The notes: generated by a model from the letters alone, not told the origin. 40,256 nt of DNA from Bacteroidota bacterium (GCA_023251805.1 JAHEYB010000032.1:1-40256), one strand, 5' to 3'. Shown: positions 30,023-38,912, counted from the first letter of the stretch. Made by a program: numbers and translations.

Positions 30023-30598
30023 CTATTTTTCGCCCCAGCGGTAGGTGGCTTGTTCTAGACCTGCCAGGTCTAATACTCTGTCAATAACAGTTGAAGCAAG
30101 GTCTTCAAAGCTTTGAGGCTTGCTGTAAAAGGAAGGACTAGCCGGACAAATGATTCCACCTGCTTCGGTCACGGTTTTCATGTTGTTAATGTGAATCAGG
30201 CTTAAAGGGGTGTCACGAACCACTAAAATCAGCTTTCTTCGTTCTTTCAATACGACATCGGCAGCTCGGGTGGTTAAATCGTTGGAGATACCGCTTGCAA
30301 TCCTTGCCAATGTTCCCATCGAGCAAGGACAAATAACCATGGTGTTGTATTTTGCGGAGCCGGATGCGAAAGGAGCAAAAAAATCAGATTTACTATAAAT
30401 TTTAAATGGTAGTTTTTCGTAATCGTTGTTTCCTAATTCAAATTTCCAGACATCTTTTGCATTGTCGCTCATCACAATGCCAACTGTTTCTATTTGCTCG
30501 TGCAGTTGTTGCATTTTTTGTAATAATACTTTTGCATAGATGGCACCACTGGCACCGGTTATCGCTAAAACTATTTTATGTTTATTGTGGTTCTGCAC
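30023..30598 (-). CDS. ubiX: UbiX-family flavin prenyltransferase (non-ATG start)
   Basis: A 191-aa enzyme that attaches a dimethylallyl group to FMN, making the prenylated flavin cofactor for UbiD-type decarboxylases. It shows GASGAIYAKVLLQ (15-27, FMN binding), the PCSMGTLARIASGISNDLTTR-type core (91-111), Glu119 and Arg121 in KERRKL, and Arg128 in VVRDTPLS, followed by HINNM. All are diagnostic of UbiX. There is no ATG near the N-terminus; either GTG at 30598 or TTG at 30604 must start it. Both lie inside the end of the upstream beta-barrel gene, so translation is probably coupled. No ubiD is visible in the window. Confidence 0.93.
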   Translation of the reverse strand: MQNHNKHKIVLAITGASGAIYAKVLLQKMQQLHEQIETVGIVMSDNAKDVWKFELGNNDYEKLPFKIYSKSDFFAPFASGSAKYNTMVICPCSMGTLARIASGISNDLTTRAADVVLKERRKLILVVRDTPLSLIHINNMKTVTEAGGIICPASPSFYSKPQSFEDLASTVIDRVLDLAGLEQATYRWGEK

Positions 30599-31202
30599 TG
30601 CCAAAAGTATAAGTTAATGTAAAGGCCAACACGTTACTTCTTTGTCCGGGATTATACCAAAAACTCGCTCCGGAAGCATATTTGCGAATAGGAAGCAATG
30701 AATTTGTAAAACGCCAATTCACAGAAAAGTTTTTATAAAGTTGGTAATTGATTCCAATGCTTCCACTTACTTCGGTGGAATAAAATGGAATGGGATTATA
30801 TATTTCTCCGTATCCATCAAACTCTTTTGCACTAATCAAATAACCAATTCCGGGTCCAATTTCAAAAGTAAATTTTTTTTGCCGGTATTGCAAAAGAATA
30901 GGAACTTCGGCATAACTCAATCGCATTTCGTAATAACTTAAATCACCTTTGTTTGCATCACCAACATGTTTACTTCCTTTCTGAACAAATAAAATTTCAA
31001 ATTGTGCGCCCCACTTTTCATTTATTTTTGCATTGAGTGTGGCACCGCCATCAAATCCAAATTTATCAAATCCACCATAGGTATCACCTTCAATCTGACT
31101 AGTGGAAATACCGGCTTTTAAACCCGCTTTAAAGCGACTTTGTGCTTGAGTAGTAAACGCAAAAGCAGCCAGAAAAAAAAGAATGATAATGATTCTTTGC
31201 AT
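30582..31202 (-). CDS. Outer-membrane beta-barrel protein (porin-family, OMP_b-brl_2 type)
   Basis: A 206-aa exported protein. The signal peptide is MQRIIIILFFLAAFAFTTQAQ. The rest alternates polar and hydrophobic residues in short strands (FKAGLKAGIST, WGAQFEILFVQKG, YAEVPILLQYRQKKFTFEIGPGIGYLIS, VSGSIGINYQLYKNFSVNWRF) and ends VLAFTLTYTF, as in small 8-stranded barrels of this family. Its cargo or role is unknown. The ATG at 31202 is preferred over an upstream in-frame start because the -7 element at 31208-31215 lies directly before it. Its 3' end overlaps the start of ubiX. Confidence 0.87.
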   Translation of the reverse strand: MQRIIIILFFLAAFAFTTQAQSRFKAGLKAGISTSQIEGDTYGGFDKFGFDGGATLNAKINEKWGAQFEILFVQKGSKHVGDANKGDLSYYEMRLSYAEVPILLQYRQKKFTFEIGPGIGYLISAKEFDGYGEIYNPIPFYSTEVSGSIGINYQLYKNFSVNWRFTNSLLPIRKYASGASFWYNPGQRSNVLAFTLTYTFGSAEPQ

Positions 31203-31207
31203 GAATG

Positions 31208-31215
31208 CAAATTTA
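31208..31215 (-). promoter_or_regulatory. -7 element giving a near-leaderless mRNA
   Basis: TAAATTTG on the minus strand is an exact TAnnTTTG match ending 6 bases before the ATG at 31202. Transcription would begin at or next to the start codon. No -33 TTG is evident at the usual spacing. Confidence 0.45.
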
Positions 31216-31226
31216 GTTAAAATACA

Positions 31227-31255
31227 AACGCCCACACATGTGATGTGCAGGCGTT
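31227..31255 (-). terminator. Terminator of the Omp28-type gene
   Basis: On the minus strand AACGCCTGCACAT pairs with ATGTGTGGGCGTT (13 bp with two G-U pairs, 3-nt loop), followed by TTGTATTTT. It lies 20 bp after the Omp28 stop and just upstream of the beta-barrel gene's promoter, so that gene is a separate unit. Confidence 0.65.
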
Positions 31256-31274
31256 CGCAATTGTTTTTTATTTT

Positions 31275-32189
31275 TTAAGGAGTGAGTTTGACTTCCTCTA
31301 CTTGCAGTATTTCGTAAGTGCTTGCTTTATAAATAAAAGCAATTAGATGAACCTGATTGGGGTCACAAGGAATGGATGTATAGGATGCAGGAATGGTATA
31401 GGCAAACTTTTTTATATGAGTAGTTCCCGCTGTGATTGCTCCACTTACCAGGGATTCGCCCCAAGCACCTGAAGGAGTTATTGCATCACGCAACATGTGA
31501 TTAAAAACGTAAGTTGAACTCGGAACTCCAAATACATCTTGCCAACTGATAATGCTATCTTGTGTCAGCAATACGACTAATTTAAGTGTATCACTAAAGC
31601 TTGTAAGAAAAGAATCCCTAGTAGCAAAACAAATTTTGCGTGTAGAAGCATCATAATCAGTTGCAATTTGTAAATCCACGTTAGCGGTTTCTGAAACAAT
31701 ACTGGAAAGATAAGCACGCCATCCTAAATAAAACTTTATGTTATCAGAGATAGCATAGTCTTTTCTATTAAACATTCCTGCAGGCAATCCAAATGCACTT
31801 GCACCAAAAACATTATCATACGTTTCTCCTGCAAGTGTTCTGTAGTCATCTAAAAAATCGGATGAGGTAGTACCCAGATGTCCAGGTGCAGGAGCTGCAA
31901 ATGTGCTTCCAACATGCAATGCTAGGGCTATAATTTTTCCCGGATAATCGGCTTCCAATGCTAATAAGGTATCGGCTGCACGAGGACAATTTCCACAAGT
32001 ATGACCGGTATAATCTTCGATTAATATTTTTTTATACCCCGAAGCTGTTACTGCCGGAAATGTAAGTGTAGTACAAGAGCTTGTGTCGGAAACATTCGCA
32101 TTCGTTTCAGGATATGGGTTTCCAACAAAATCACAAGAAGTGAAAGTGAGTGAAATAATGAGTAATAAAAAGAATATTTTTTTATTCAT
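31275..32189 (-). CDS. Omp28-related lipoprotein with a thioredoxin-like CGNC motif
   Basis: A 304-aa lipoprotein: the signal peptide MNKKIFFLLLIISLTFTSCDF has its lipobox cysteine at 19. The Omp28 family core follows: KKILIEDYTGHTCGNCPRAADTL (CxxC at Cys65 and Cys68), then LALHVGSTFAAP and FGLPAGMFNRKDY, where the proline-containing loop fits a thioredoxin fold. Cys39 is a further exposed cysteine. Omp28 was described as a Porphyromonas gingivalis outer-membrane adhesin or receptor; redox activity is inferred from the CGNC site only. It is the last gene of a minus-strand run that begins at 34437. Confidence 0.87.
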   Translation of the reverse strand: MNKKIFFLLLIISLTFTSCDFVGNPYPETNANVSDTSSCTTLTFPAVTASGYKKILIEDYTGHTCGNCPRAADTLLALEADYPGKIIALALHVGSTFAAPAPGHLGTTSSDFLDDYRTLAGETYDNVFGASAFGLPAGMFNRKDYAISDNIKFYLGWRAYLSSIVSETANVDLQIATDYDASTRKICFATRDSFLTSFSDTLKLVVLLTQDSIISWQDVFGVPSSTYVFNHMLRDAITPSGAWGESLVSGAITAGTTHIKKFAYTIPASYTSIPCDPNQVHLIAFIYKASTYEILQVEEVKLTP

Positions 32190-32245
32190 GCGAGTTTTTT
32201 TTTAAAGATATTTATGAATACTTCGTATTTCATAGGTTCTAATTT

Positions 32246-33910
32246 TTAAAAGCTACTTGAGATAGTTAATGTCACACCATTTGAAGCAGGTACTTGTCGG
32301 CAAATGCCCCCTACACAAAAAATTCCGGCACGTTGTTTTCCATAACTTAATGTAATTCGATTTGCATTTTTGTTAAATCCAACTGTTGCGTTCGGATAAT
32401 GGTAACGTTTTTCAACTTCATCGTTACCAAAATTATATTGATCCAATGCAGCAATAAACCAATGTGAGTTTACTGTGTACTCAATCATCATTTGTCCCCA
32501 ATCCTGATGGTCTTCATTGGTTGATAAGGTCTGTAATTCAAGCCTTACACTGCCTTCACCTTTTAAGCGATAAGAAATATCCGCAACAACTATATCGGAA
32601 TGAATGGTTGGAAATCCTGCTTTTTGAATGACGCTTTTGTTATAGATTTGGTGTGCATACATCAAAGATGTTTTGATTTTTTTACCAAACTTCTGATTTA
32701 ATTCTACATAAAAATCGCGAAAGAGAACTTGTTTCCCGGGGCCATAAGAATTTACGGTATACCCTTGCAAAGTGCTATCGGTAGCTGGATCTAAATGTGT
32801 TGTATCTAAATTGTTTGAGCCAGAATAATTAATGGTAATGTCCATTTTATAGCTAGGCTTCTTAATAAGCTTTGCATTCACTTCTCCTGAAAACTGAAAT
32901 TCTCCATTTGGTTGTGATGCATAAGGATAGAAAGTCAATAAACTATAGGTGTGATTTTTATTAAATGCAGGAGTATAATTTAAAAGCAGATTGTTTACAA
33001 TTGCATCTCTATCAGAACGAAAGTTCATATTGTCGGCCCTACTAACGTTAGCAGCAACAGCTAAGCCCTTTTTTGCATAGCTTGCCATCACTATTTGTGC
33101 ATCTCCTGGTTTGTATATTTTACCAATTAAATTTGCAGCGTTAGGGTCGTTAATTTTATAAGCATATTCAGCATTCAAACGAAAATCTTCATAGTTTAAT
33201 TCGAATCTTCCTGCTGATGCTCCAACATTTTCGGGTAAAACTAAGGTTGCATCATCATCTTTTTGATAGCGACTTACAAAACTTCCGCCCAATGTTAAAT
33301 GTAATTTTTTATCGGCTAATTTTTTGAATGCTTCGTTGATTTGTAATTCACCATCAAAACCACGAACAATACCCGGACCTTGAGTCATGAAGGAACGTTG
33401 TTTTCCAGTTAAGCCAGTAAGATAAAGTCCTTTTACTACTTCGTATTTTAATCGTATTCCATCCAATGCATTATCAAAACCTAAACCGCGCTCTTCATAG
33501 CTCCGTAATACCAATCCGTTTCCGAATTGCTGGTAGAAATTTCCAACGGTCACTTCCAATGCATCCGATTTATAGGTTGCAAAGCGGTAAGGAATTCCGT
33601 TTCCGGTATAGCGAGGATCAAAGCCTTGTAATGTATTTAAGTACGACTCGTAACGAATACCAGCGGTAAATTTTCCTTTTGTGTAAATAATGTTTGCAAA
33701 TCCATTCATTAACATTTTTTCGGGAACTGCAGGCGCTCCGATGGTGGTATCGGGAATATAGTATTGTGCGGTGGCTTGGAAGTTGCCATGCACATCTCCC
33801 ATATTAGCGGGTAAATTTGGTAAGTTAATTTGTGCAGTGGAAAAACTGCTATAGCATACTCCGCATAAAATGACGGAAGATTTAATCAATTCAAAATAAT
33901 TTTTTCTCAC
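32246..33910 (-). CDS. DUF6029-family outer-membrane protein
   Basis: A 554-aa exported protein with signal peptide (MRKNYFELIKSSVILCGVCYSSFSTAQ) and many alternating beta strands, for example FANIIYTKGKFTAGIRYESYLN, ALEVTVGNFYQQFGNGLVLRSY and GIRLKYEVVKGLYLTGLTG, ending in a phenylalanine (TLTISSSF), typical of outer-membrane barrels. The stretch GNFYQQFGNGLVLRSYEERGLGFDNALDG is characteristic of DUF6029. Its function is unknown. The longest frame starts at TTG 33916; the GTG at 33910 is preferred by codon type. It begins 17 bp after the TlpA-like gene and the Omp28-type gene follows 56 bp later, so the three look like one operon. Confidence 0.83.
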   Translation of the reverse strand: MRKNYFELIKSSVILCGVCYSSFSTAQINLPNLPANMGDVHGNFQATAQYYIPDTTIGAPAVPEKMLMNGFANIIYTKGKFTAGIRYESYLNTLQGFDPRYTGNGIPYRFATYKSDALEVTVGNFYQQFGNGLVLRSYEERGLGFDNALDGIRLKYEVVKGLYLTGLTGKQRSFMTQGPGIVRGFDGELQINEAFKKLADKKLHLTLGGSFVSRYQKDDDATLVLPENVGASAGRFELNYEDFRLNAEYAYKINDPNAANLIGKIYKPGDAQIVMASYAKKGLAVAANVSRADNMNFRSDRDAIVNNLLLNYTPAFNKNHTYSLLTFYPYASQPNGEFQFSGEVNAKLIKKPSYKMDITINYSGSNNLDTTHLDPATDSTLQGYTVNSYGPGKQVLFRDFYVELNQKFGKKIKTSLMYAHQIYNKSVIQKAGFPTIHSDIVVADISYRLKGEGSVRLELQTLSTNEDHQDWGQMMIEYTVNSHWFIAALDQYNFGNDEVEKRYHYPNATVGFNKNANRITLSYGKQRAGIFCVGGICRQVPASNGVTLTISSSF

Positions 33911-33927
33911 AAACAATCAATTTGAGG

Positions 33928-34437
33928 TTAATCTATTTTTTCTCCTTTGGCAACTTTTTTTAGAATTTCAAAAAGGTGTTCTTCATCACCATCAGCAAAA
34001 CCATTGTGTTGCCAAACAACTTCGCCTTTGCCGTTTAATACAAATGTATGAGGAATATCTCCAACATTCATAGCACGCTTAAAATCTTGATTCTCGTCCT
34101 GATACACCTCATATTCCCATCCTTTACTTTTTACATCGGTTGCTACTTTTGCTGAGCTACGAGAGTCGTCAGTAGAGATAGCAATCAATTTCACTCCTGT
34201 TTCTTTTTGCCAGTCGGCATACACTTCGGAAATGGCATCCAATTCCTTTTTGCATGGTTTGCACCAAGTAGCCCAAAAGCTAATAACCATTGGCTTACCA
34301 TCGTTACTAAACTTTGATGTGTTTACTGTTTTTCCATCCAATGCTTTTACATCAGCAGCGGGAATGGTACTTTGAGCAATTGCTGAAAAAGAAAACAAGA
34401 TTGCGATTGAAGCAATAACAATTTTTTTGTATTTCAT
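33928..34437 (-). CDS. TlpA/ResA-like periplasmic thioredoxin
   Basis: A 169-aa exported thiol-disulfide oxidoreductase with signal peptide (about 1-21, ending FSAIAQ) and a thioredoxin fold. FWATWCKPCKKEL carries the active-site CxxC (Cys59, Cys62), and the cis-proline is in GDIPHTFVLNGKGEVVW. TlpA and ResA proteins reduce disulfides in exported apo-proteins or serve in cytochrome c maturation; in Bacteroidota they are common envelope reductases of unknown partners. Its membrane-side electron donor is not in the window. The ATG start is 28 bp after the strong hairpin of the upstream gene, so either read-through or an unseen promoter drives this operon. Confidence 0.93.
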   Translation of the reverse strand: MKYKKIVIASIAILFSFSAIAQSTIPAADVKALDGKTVNTSKFSNDGKPMVISFWATWCKPCKKELDAISEVYADWQKETGVKLIAISTDDSRSSAKVATDVKSKGWEYEVYQDENQDFKRAMNVGDIPHTFVLNGKGEVVWQHNGFADGDEEHLFEILKKVAKGEKID

Positions 34438-34464
34438 AAAAAATGTTGTTTTGAAAGGTTAATA

Positions 34465-34520
34465 AAAAAATAAATCAGCTTTGAATGTCAAGAAACATAC
34501 CAAAAGCTGATTTATTTTTT
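34465..34520 (-). terminator. Long hairpin terminator after the T9SS thioredoxin-like gene
   Basis: A perfect 18-bp inverted repeat (34465-34482 and 34503-34520; AAATCAGCTTT core) with a 20-nt loop lies 11 bp after the stop. The arms begin and end in A/T runs, so it can act on both strands. It sits 28 bp before the next gene and may act as an attenuator. Confidence 0.8.
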
Positions 34521-34531
34521 ATTAAGGATGA

Positions 34532-36205
34532 CTATTTGTTGATAGCCACTTTTTTAGTGATTGTGTTATTTCCAACAGTAATGTTTAAGAAATATAAACC
34601 ATTGCTCAATGAAGAAGCATCCATTTGATAAGTGTGGATACCAGTATTCATGTTACCAAGGTTTTCTGACATTATTAATTGTCCAACTGTGTTTACTAAA
34701 ACAATAGAAACATTGTTATCAGAAGTTAAGTTGAAATCAACTGATGCATTGTTAGAAGCTGGATTTGGATAAACAGTTACATTGTTAACCAAATTGTTTT
34801 CTTCAACACCTGCTGCAGCGCTAACGTTAATGTTATCTACATAAAGGTTGTTTCCGTAAGCAGAAGTTCCTTTGAAACGAACCAATACGTTAGATTGACC
34901 AGAATAACTAGCTAAACTTACAGTTTCATTTCTCCAGTCTGTAGAAGCTGCTGGAGTGAAGCTTGTAGTTGAAGCTGGCAACGTTTTTAATGTAGCACCT
35001 GATTTATTGTAAACAACAGACCAAGTAGTTCCACAATTTGTAGAAACTTCTACTTTTAAATTGTCATTTTCAGATGAGTACTGACGGTAAGCAACATCAA
35101 AAGTCATTGTGTGACCTGTACCGCTTGTAAATGACATTGGGTCTAATGTAACGATATCAACATCTCCAGAAGGAATGTTAAACCAGTTTAAAGTGATACT
35201 TTTTGAAGATAAGTAACCTGCTGTAGCATTTGCCCAAGTTGCAGCATCACCACCATTACTGATAGCCCAAGATGTTGGCATACCTGAAGCTTCGAATGAC
35301 TGAACAGCTAATGCACCACCAGTTGTTGGATAAATAATGAAACTAGCAGTAGCAGTATTGTTAGAACTTGTAGGGTCAGCTGATCCGTTTGGATTTGAAA
35401 CTACACAAGAAATAGTGTGGGATCCTGCAACAGAAGAACCAACTTTAACACCTGTGAAAGTAGTGTTAGCATAAGTAGCTAATGAGCCAGTCCAAGTGAA
35501 CGTCTTTTGAGTTACTCCGTCAACTTTTAAAGTAATAGTTGCAGAAGTTAATGTTGTAGTTCCAACGTTTCCAATACGGAAAGTAGGAGTAACACTATCG
35601 CAAGAAGCCAATGAAGGATTTAATGAAGTAGATAACATCATTTCAGCATCTACAGGTGCTGTAGCAATTGAACATGCTGATTTTGCAGCGTACAATGTAG
35701 CAGTTGAAGATTGTCCAACTTCAGTGATTGAACGGTCAGGACAAACCATATAAATGGTTGGGAAATAACCAATCGCATAGTTTGAATTGAAAGTTGTTGT
35801 TGCTGCAGAAGAAGGGTTGATAATAGGATATGGTGTTCCAGTTACCCAGTCACCTTGTGTTCCTGTTGTTAACCCTTGAAGATCGGATAATGTAGTAGCT
35901 CCGTCACCTTCAATATAAAAAACCATTAACTCATTTGTTCCAGAAGGACCATAAGTATTGTAAAGGTTTTCTAAGTTACCTGAATTGTGGTATGCCCAAC
36001 ATGGTCCACACCAAGTTGCAGATACATCAATGTAAACTGTTTTTCCAGCATTCAAATAAGTGTACAAGTTGTGTGTAGCACCTGCGATGTCAGTAAAAGT
36101 CCAATCAGGAGCAATGCTTCCATCTGCTAATTGAGCTTTACTTTCTGTTGCAGAGAAGGTCAGAACCACCGCTGCAATGATTTGTAAAATTTTTTTCATT
36201 TTCAT
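34532..36205 (-). CDS. Secreted thioredoxin-like protein with T9SS type A sorting signal
   Basis: A 557-aa protein with signal peptide (MKMKKILQIIAAVVLTFSATESKAQ). An N-terminal thioredoxin-like domain (about 27-180) has the active site VSATWCGPCWAYH (Cys66, Cys69) and IGYFPTIYMVCPDRSITEVG with the cis-proline. A CARDB-type beta-sandwich comes next (about 195-295), then a jelly-roll 'choice-of-anchor' domain (about 300-465). A T9SS type A C-terminal signal closes the protein (VYPNPASNNASVDF, GLYFLNITVGNNTITKKVAINK). It should be secreted and attached to the cell surface, where a CGPC site could catalyse disulfide exchange in other surface proteins; that role is inferred. Cys192, Cys267 and Cys170 are extra cysteines. 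It is the first gene of the minus-strand run. Confidence 0.92.
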   Translation of the reverse strand: MKMKKILQIIAAVVLTFSATESKAQLADGSIAPDWTFTDIAGATHNLYTYLNAGKTVYIDVSATWCGPCWAYHNSGNLENLYNTYGPSGTNELMVFYIEGDGATTLSDLQGLTTGTQGDWVTGTPYPIINPSSAATTTFNSNYAIGYFPTIYMVCPDRSITEVGQSSTATLYAAKSACSIATAPVDAEMMLSTSLNPSLASCDSVTPTFRIGNVGTTTLTSATITLKVDGVTQKTFTWTGSLATYANTTFTGVKVGSSVAGSHTISCVVSNPNGSADPTSSNNTATASFIIYPTTGGALAVQSFEASGMPTSWAISNGGDAATWANATAGYLSSKSITLNWFNIPSGDVDIVTLDPMSFTSGTGHTMTFDVAYRQYSSENDNLKVEVSTNCGTTWSVVYNKSGATLKTLPASTTSFTPAASTDWRNETVSLASYSGQSNVLVRFKGTSAYGNNLYVDNINVSAAAGVEENNLVNNVTVYPNPASNNASVDFNLTSDNNVSIVLVNTVGQLIMSENLGNMNTGIHTYQMDASSLSNGLYFLNITVGNNTITKKVAINK

Positions 36206-36533
36206 TTAGGATTTAGGTTAATATAAAATTTGAGAATTCTGTTTCACGAATAACGAATATACTACTTTATTATAATACAAACAAAATAAAGCTGTTCTTT
36301 TTTCATTCATTCGATAAGTCAAATTTAGTCCCTCCATTAACCGAATTCAAGTGTAATTAAATTTATTATTAGTATTTGAAGGGTGGTATATTGCATTTTA
36401 TCCAATAAAATTAGTATTTTTACGCATATAATTTTTAGCATTCGATGTGCCTATTTTGCAAGAAATTATATATTTTTTTGTAGATAATTGAAATAAAAAG
36501 GTTTTAATTTGCCACGCTTTTAAATCAATCTCA
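36206..36533. other. Divergent intergenic region (328 bp)
   Basis: AT-rich spacer between the divergent T9SS thioredoxin-like gene and the helical-repeat gene. It must hold promoters for both. The nearest candidate for the minus strand is TTTG then TATATTCG near 36255-36283 (one mismatch to the -7 consensus, 16-bp spacing). No exact TAnnTTTG site was found for the plus strand; TTTTAATTTG near 36502 is close. No small gene or repeat is evident. Confidence 0.4.
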
Positions 36534-38060
36534 GTGAAAACATCAGACAATCTTTTTAAGCTAGTAAAATCTTTAAATAAATCGGAAAAGGGCTATTTCA
36601 AGAAGTATGCGAATTTTCATGTGCGTAATGAGCAGAATAATTACACCAAGATTTTTGATGCTATTGATAATCAAAAAGAGTATGATGAAAAAAAGATATT
36701 GCAAAAATTCAGAACCGAACGATTTATCAATCAGTTTGCGGTAGCTAAAAACTACTTGTATGATATGATTCTCGAAAGTTTAGAAGCCTATCATAAAAAT
36801 TCTACCACAGAAATTAGAAGCATTTTAAATCGAATAGAAATATTGGTAGATAAGGGATTGCACGCCCAAGCCAAAAAATTATTAAAGAAAGCGAAAGAGT
36901 TAGCGTTAGCAAATGAAAAGCTTACTTATATCCCCGAAATAAACTTAATGGAGCAAAGTATTTATCGTATGCAATACGATTTGGGCGACATAAAAGACAA
37001 CTCTGATAATTTGATTGAAGAAATAGAACAATGCGCAATGAAAATTAAAAACATGGCAGAGTTCGAAAGCTTAAAAAACAGATTATATGTGCAGAGGATT
37101 GAAATGGGTGTGTTGCGCAACGAACGGGAAATAAAGAGCTATGATTGGTTTTTAAAAAATCCACTTCTCAAAAATGATAAACAAGCTCTTTCGGTAAACG
37201 CAAAGGTGCTGTATTATGAGTTGTATGCGAGCTATTATAACTATATTGAAGATCACAATAAGTGCTATGAATTTTCTTCCAAACTTATTGCCTTACTCGA
37301 ACTAAATCCTCAGGTTATTGAATCAAATGTAAATTTTCCTACTCAATTTTTATATCGCCACAGCATCCAATGTTATAATATTGGTAAATACCATGAGGCC
37401 TTGGAATATATCAGCCGAATGGAAATTCTAAAGCCTAAAAGTGACGTTCAAAAGCTAAATATCCTTTTAAAAGCGTACAATACCAAGCTCAATGTGTATT
37501 TCAGGATGGGAAATATGAAAAAATGCCTTCAACTGATTCCTGAAATTGAAATTTTACTAGAAAAAAATAAAGAGTCGGACAAACTGCTAAAAGAAATTAT
37601 TTATTGGCAGGTTACGGCCTTGCTGATGATTGCGGAAGAATATAAACAAGCATTAAAATGGTTAGTAAGAGCAAATATTGCAGAGAATTATAATATTCGG
37701 CAGGATTTGGAATGTATTGGCAGAATTATGGAAATTGTGCTTCACTACGAACTTGGTAAGTTTGATATTATGGAGTATAGAATTAAGTCGACATACCGCT
37801 TTCTAGCCAGCAAACAAAAATTGTACAAGCTCGAAAAAATTATTCTCACGTCTATCCGTAAATTGATAAATGTAAATTCAAAAAAGGAATCATTATTGTT
37901 TTTTCAGCAATTGAAAAAAGAATTAGAGCCGGTAGTAAAAGATCCGCTAGAAGAAAAATTCTTGGTTTATTTTGATATTATGTCATGGTTAGAAAGTAAA
38001 ATTGAAAATAAAAAATTTGCAGAAGTAGTGAAAAGCAAATTAAAACCCTTGAGTGTATGA
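36534..38060 (+). CDS. Large helical-repeat cytoplasmic protein of unknown function (GTG start)
   Basis: A 508-aa protein without signal peptide or membrane helix, rich in Lys, Glu and Leu. It is almost wholly alpha-helical with TPR-like pairs, for example GLHAQAKKLLKKAKELALANEKL, YNIGKYHEALEYISRMEILKPKS and MGNMKKCLQLIPEIEILLEK. The N-terminus (KLVKSLNKSEKGYFKKYA, then NNYTKIFDAIDNQKEYDEKKIL) is a pattern I recognise in other Bacteroidota hypothetical proteins of about 500 aa. It is probably a protein-protein scaffold; no enzyme motif is seen. The start is GTG and the first residues match the family, so it is likely correct. The stretch is monocistronic as far as can be seen, as an exact promoter precedes the next gene. 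Confidence 0.8.
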   Translation: MKTSDNLFKLVKSLNKSEKGYFKKYANFHVRNEQNNYTKIFDAIDNQKEYDEKKILQKFRTERFINQFAVAKNYLYDMILESLEAYHKNSTTEIRSILNRIEILVDKGLHAQAKKLLKKAKELALANEKLTYIPEINLMEQSIYRMQYDLGDIKDNSDNLIEEIEQCAMKIKNMAEFESLKNRLYVQRIEMGVLRNEREIKSYDWFLKNPLLKNDKQALSVNAKVLYYELYASYYNYIEDHNKCYEFSSKLIALLELNPQVIESNVNFPTQFLYRHSIQCYNIGKYHEALEYISRMEILKPKSDVQKLNILLKAYNTKLNVYFRMGNMKKCLQLIPEIEILLEKNKESDKLLKEIIYWQVTALLMIAEEYKQALKWLVRANIAENYNIRQDLECIGRIMEIVLHYELGKFDIMEYRIKSTYRFLASKQKLYKLEKIILTSIRKLINVNSKKESLLFFQQLKKELEPVVKDPLEEKFLVYFDIMSWLESKIENKKFAEVVKSKLKPLSV

Positions 38061-38093
38061 TTTGGTCGAATACTAAGAATGAATTTAAAAAAC

Positions 38094-38124
38094 TTGCGAT
38101 AGTTTGAAACTAATCGTAAATTTG
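38094..38124 (+). promoter_or_regulatory. Promoter of the small T9SS cargo gene
   Basis: TTG (38094-38096), 20 bp, then TAAATTTG (38117-38124), an exact match to the Bacteroidota consensus. The predicted transcript starts near 38131, about 36 bases before the ATG. Confidence 0.6.
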
Positions 38125-38166
38125 TGAGTATACAATCAGAATCATCCCTTTTTAAAATCAAATAAA

Positions 38167-38907
38167 ATGAAAAAAATAATTACTTCTATTAGCCTTGTTG
38201 CCATCAGTCTTTTGGGGTTCGCACAAAGTGCCGTTGTTCTTGACGATATGGACAATGATATTTCCGGAACTCAGTTTGATGTGGCTTTGCCTGGAAATTC
38301 AGACGTTACAACAGAATTGTTAGTTCACAACTCCGACTCAGTTTCTCATACATATAAATGTCGTAGAACCATTTTTACAGTTGCATCGGATGATTCCACT
38401 CAGTTCTGTTGGGGAGGCTTGTGCTATAACTGGAATACCAATTTGTCAAGTGTGAGTTTAGCGATTGCTCCCGGTGATACCGTTGATTTTGCTGCCTTTG
38501 GATTTCATGCTATTTTCAGATCAAAACTTTCCACTATTACCAGATATGTTCACTATCAGTTTTATGATATTTCTACAACCAGTGACTCTACAGGTGTGAC
38601 ATTAAAATACAACTCAACGGTTGGGGTGGATGAACTGGATAAAATCGGAGGTTCTATTTCAAATGCCTATCCAAACCCTGCAAATGAAGTCGTTTCAATG
38701 AAATATGATATCAATGAATATTCTCAAAAAGGGAAAATTGTTTTTTATGATATGGTAGGAAAATCAGTAAAAGAAATTGCATTAAATGATAAAAAAGGGA
38801 CAGCAAAAATAAATGTAGATGACCTTAATTCTGGTGTTTATTTTTACTCATTTGTAGTGGATGGAAAAGCAATTTCAACCAAGAAATTAGTTGTAAGTTC
38901 AAAATAA
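38167..38907 (+). CDS. Small secreted protein with T9SS type A sorting signal
   Basis: A 246-aa protein with signal peptide (MKKIITSISLVAISLLGFAQ). A single beta-sandwich domain of about 130 residues follows, with the paired-cysteine motif STQFCWGGLCYNW and an earlier KCRRT. A T9SS type A C-terminal signal completes it (about 163-246: ISNAYPNPANEVVSMKYD, GKIVFYDMVGKSVKEI, LNSGVYFYSFVVDGKAISTKKLVV). It is expected to be displayed on or released from the cell surface; the role of the N-terminal domain is unknown. It has its own promoter, and its terminator lies inside the end of the convergent sirtuin gene. Confidence 0.9.
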   Translation: MKKIITSISLVAISLLGFAQSAVVLDDMDNDISGTQFDVALPGNSDVTTELLVHNSDSVSHTYKCRRTIFTVASDDSTQFCWGGLCYNWNTNLSSVSLAIAPGDTVDFAAFGFHAIFRSKLSTITRYVHYQFYDISTTSDSTGVTLKYNSTVGVDELDKIGGSISNAYPNPANEVVSMKYDINEYSQKGKIVFYDMVGKSVKEIALNDKKGTAKINVDDLNSGVYFYSFVVDGKAISTKKLVVSSK

Positions 38908-38912
38908 AAAAC

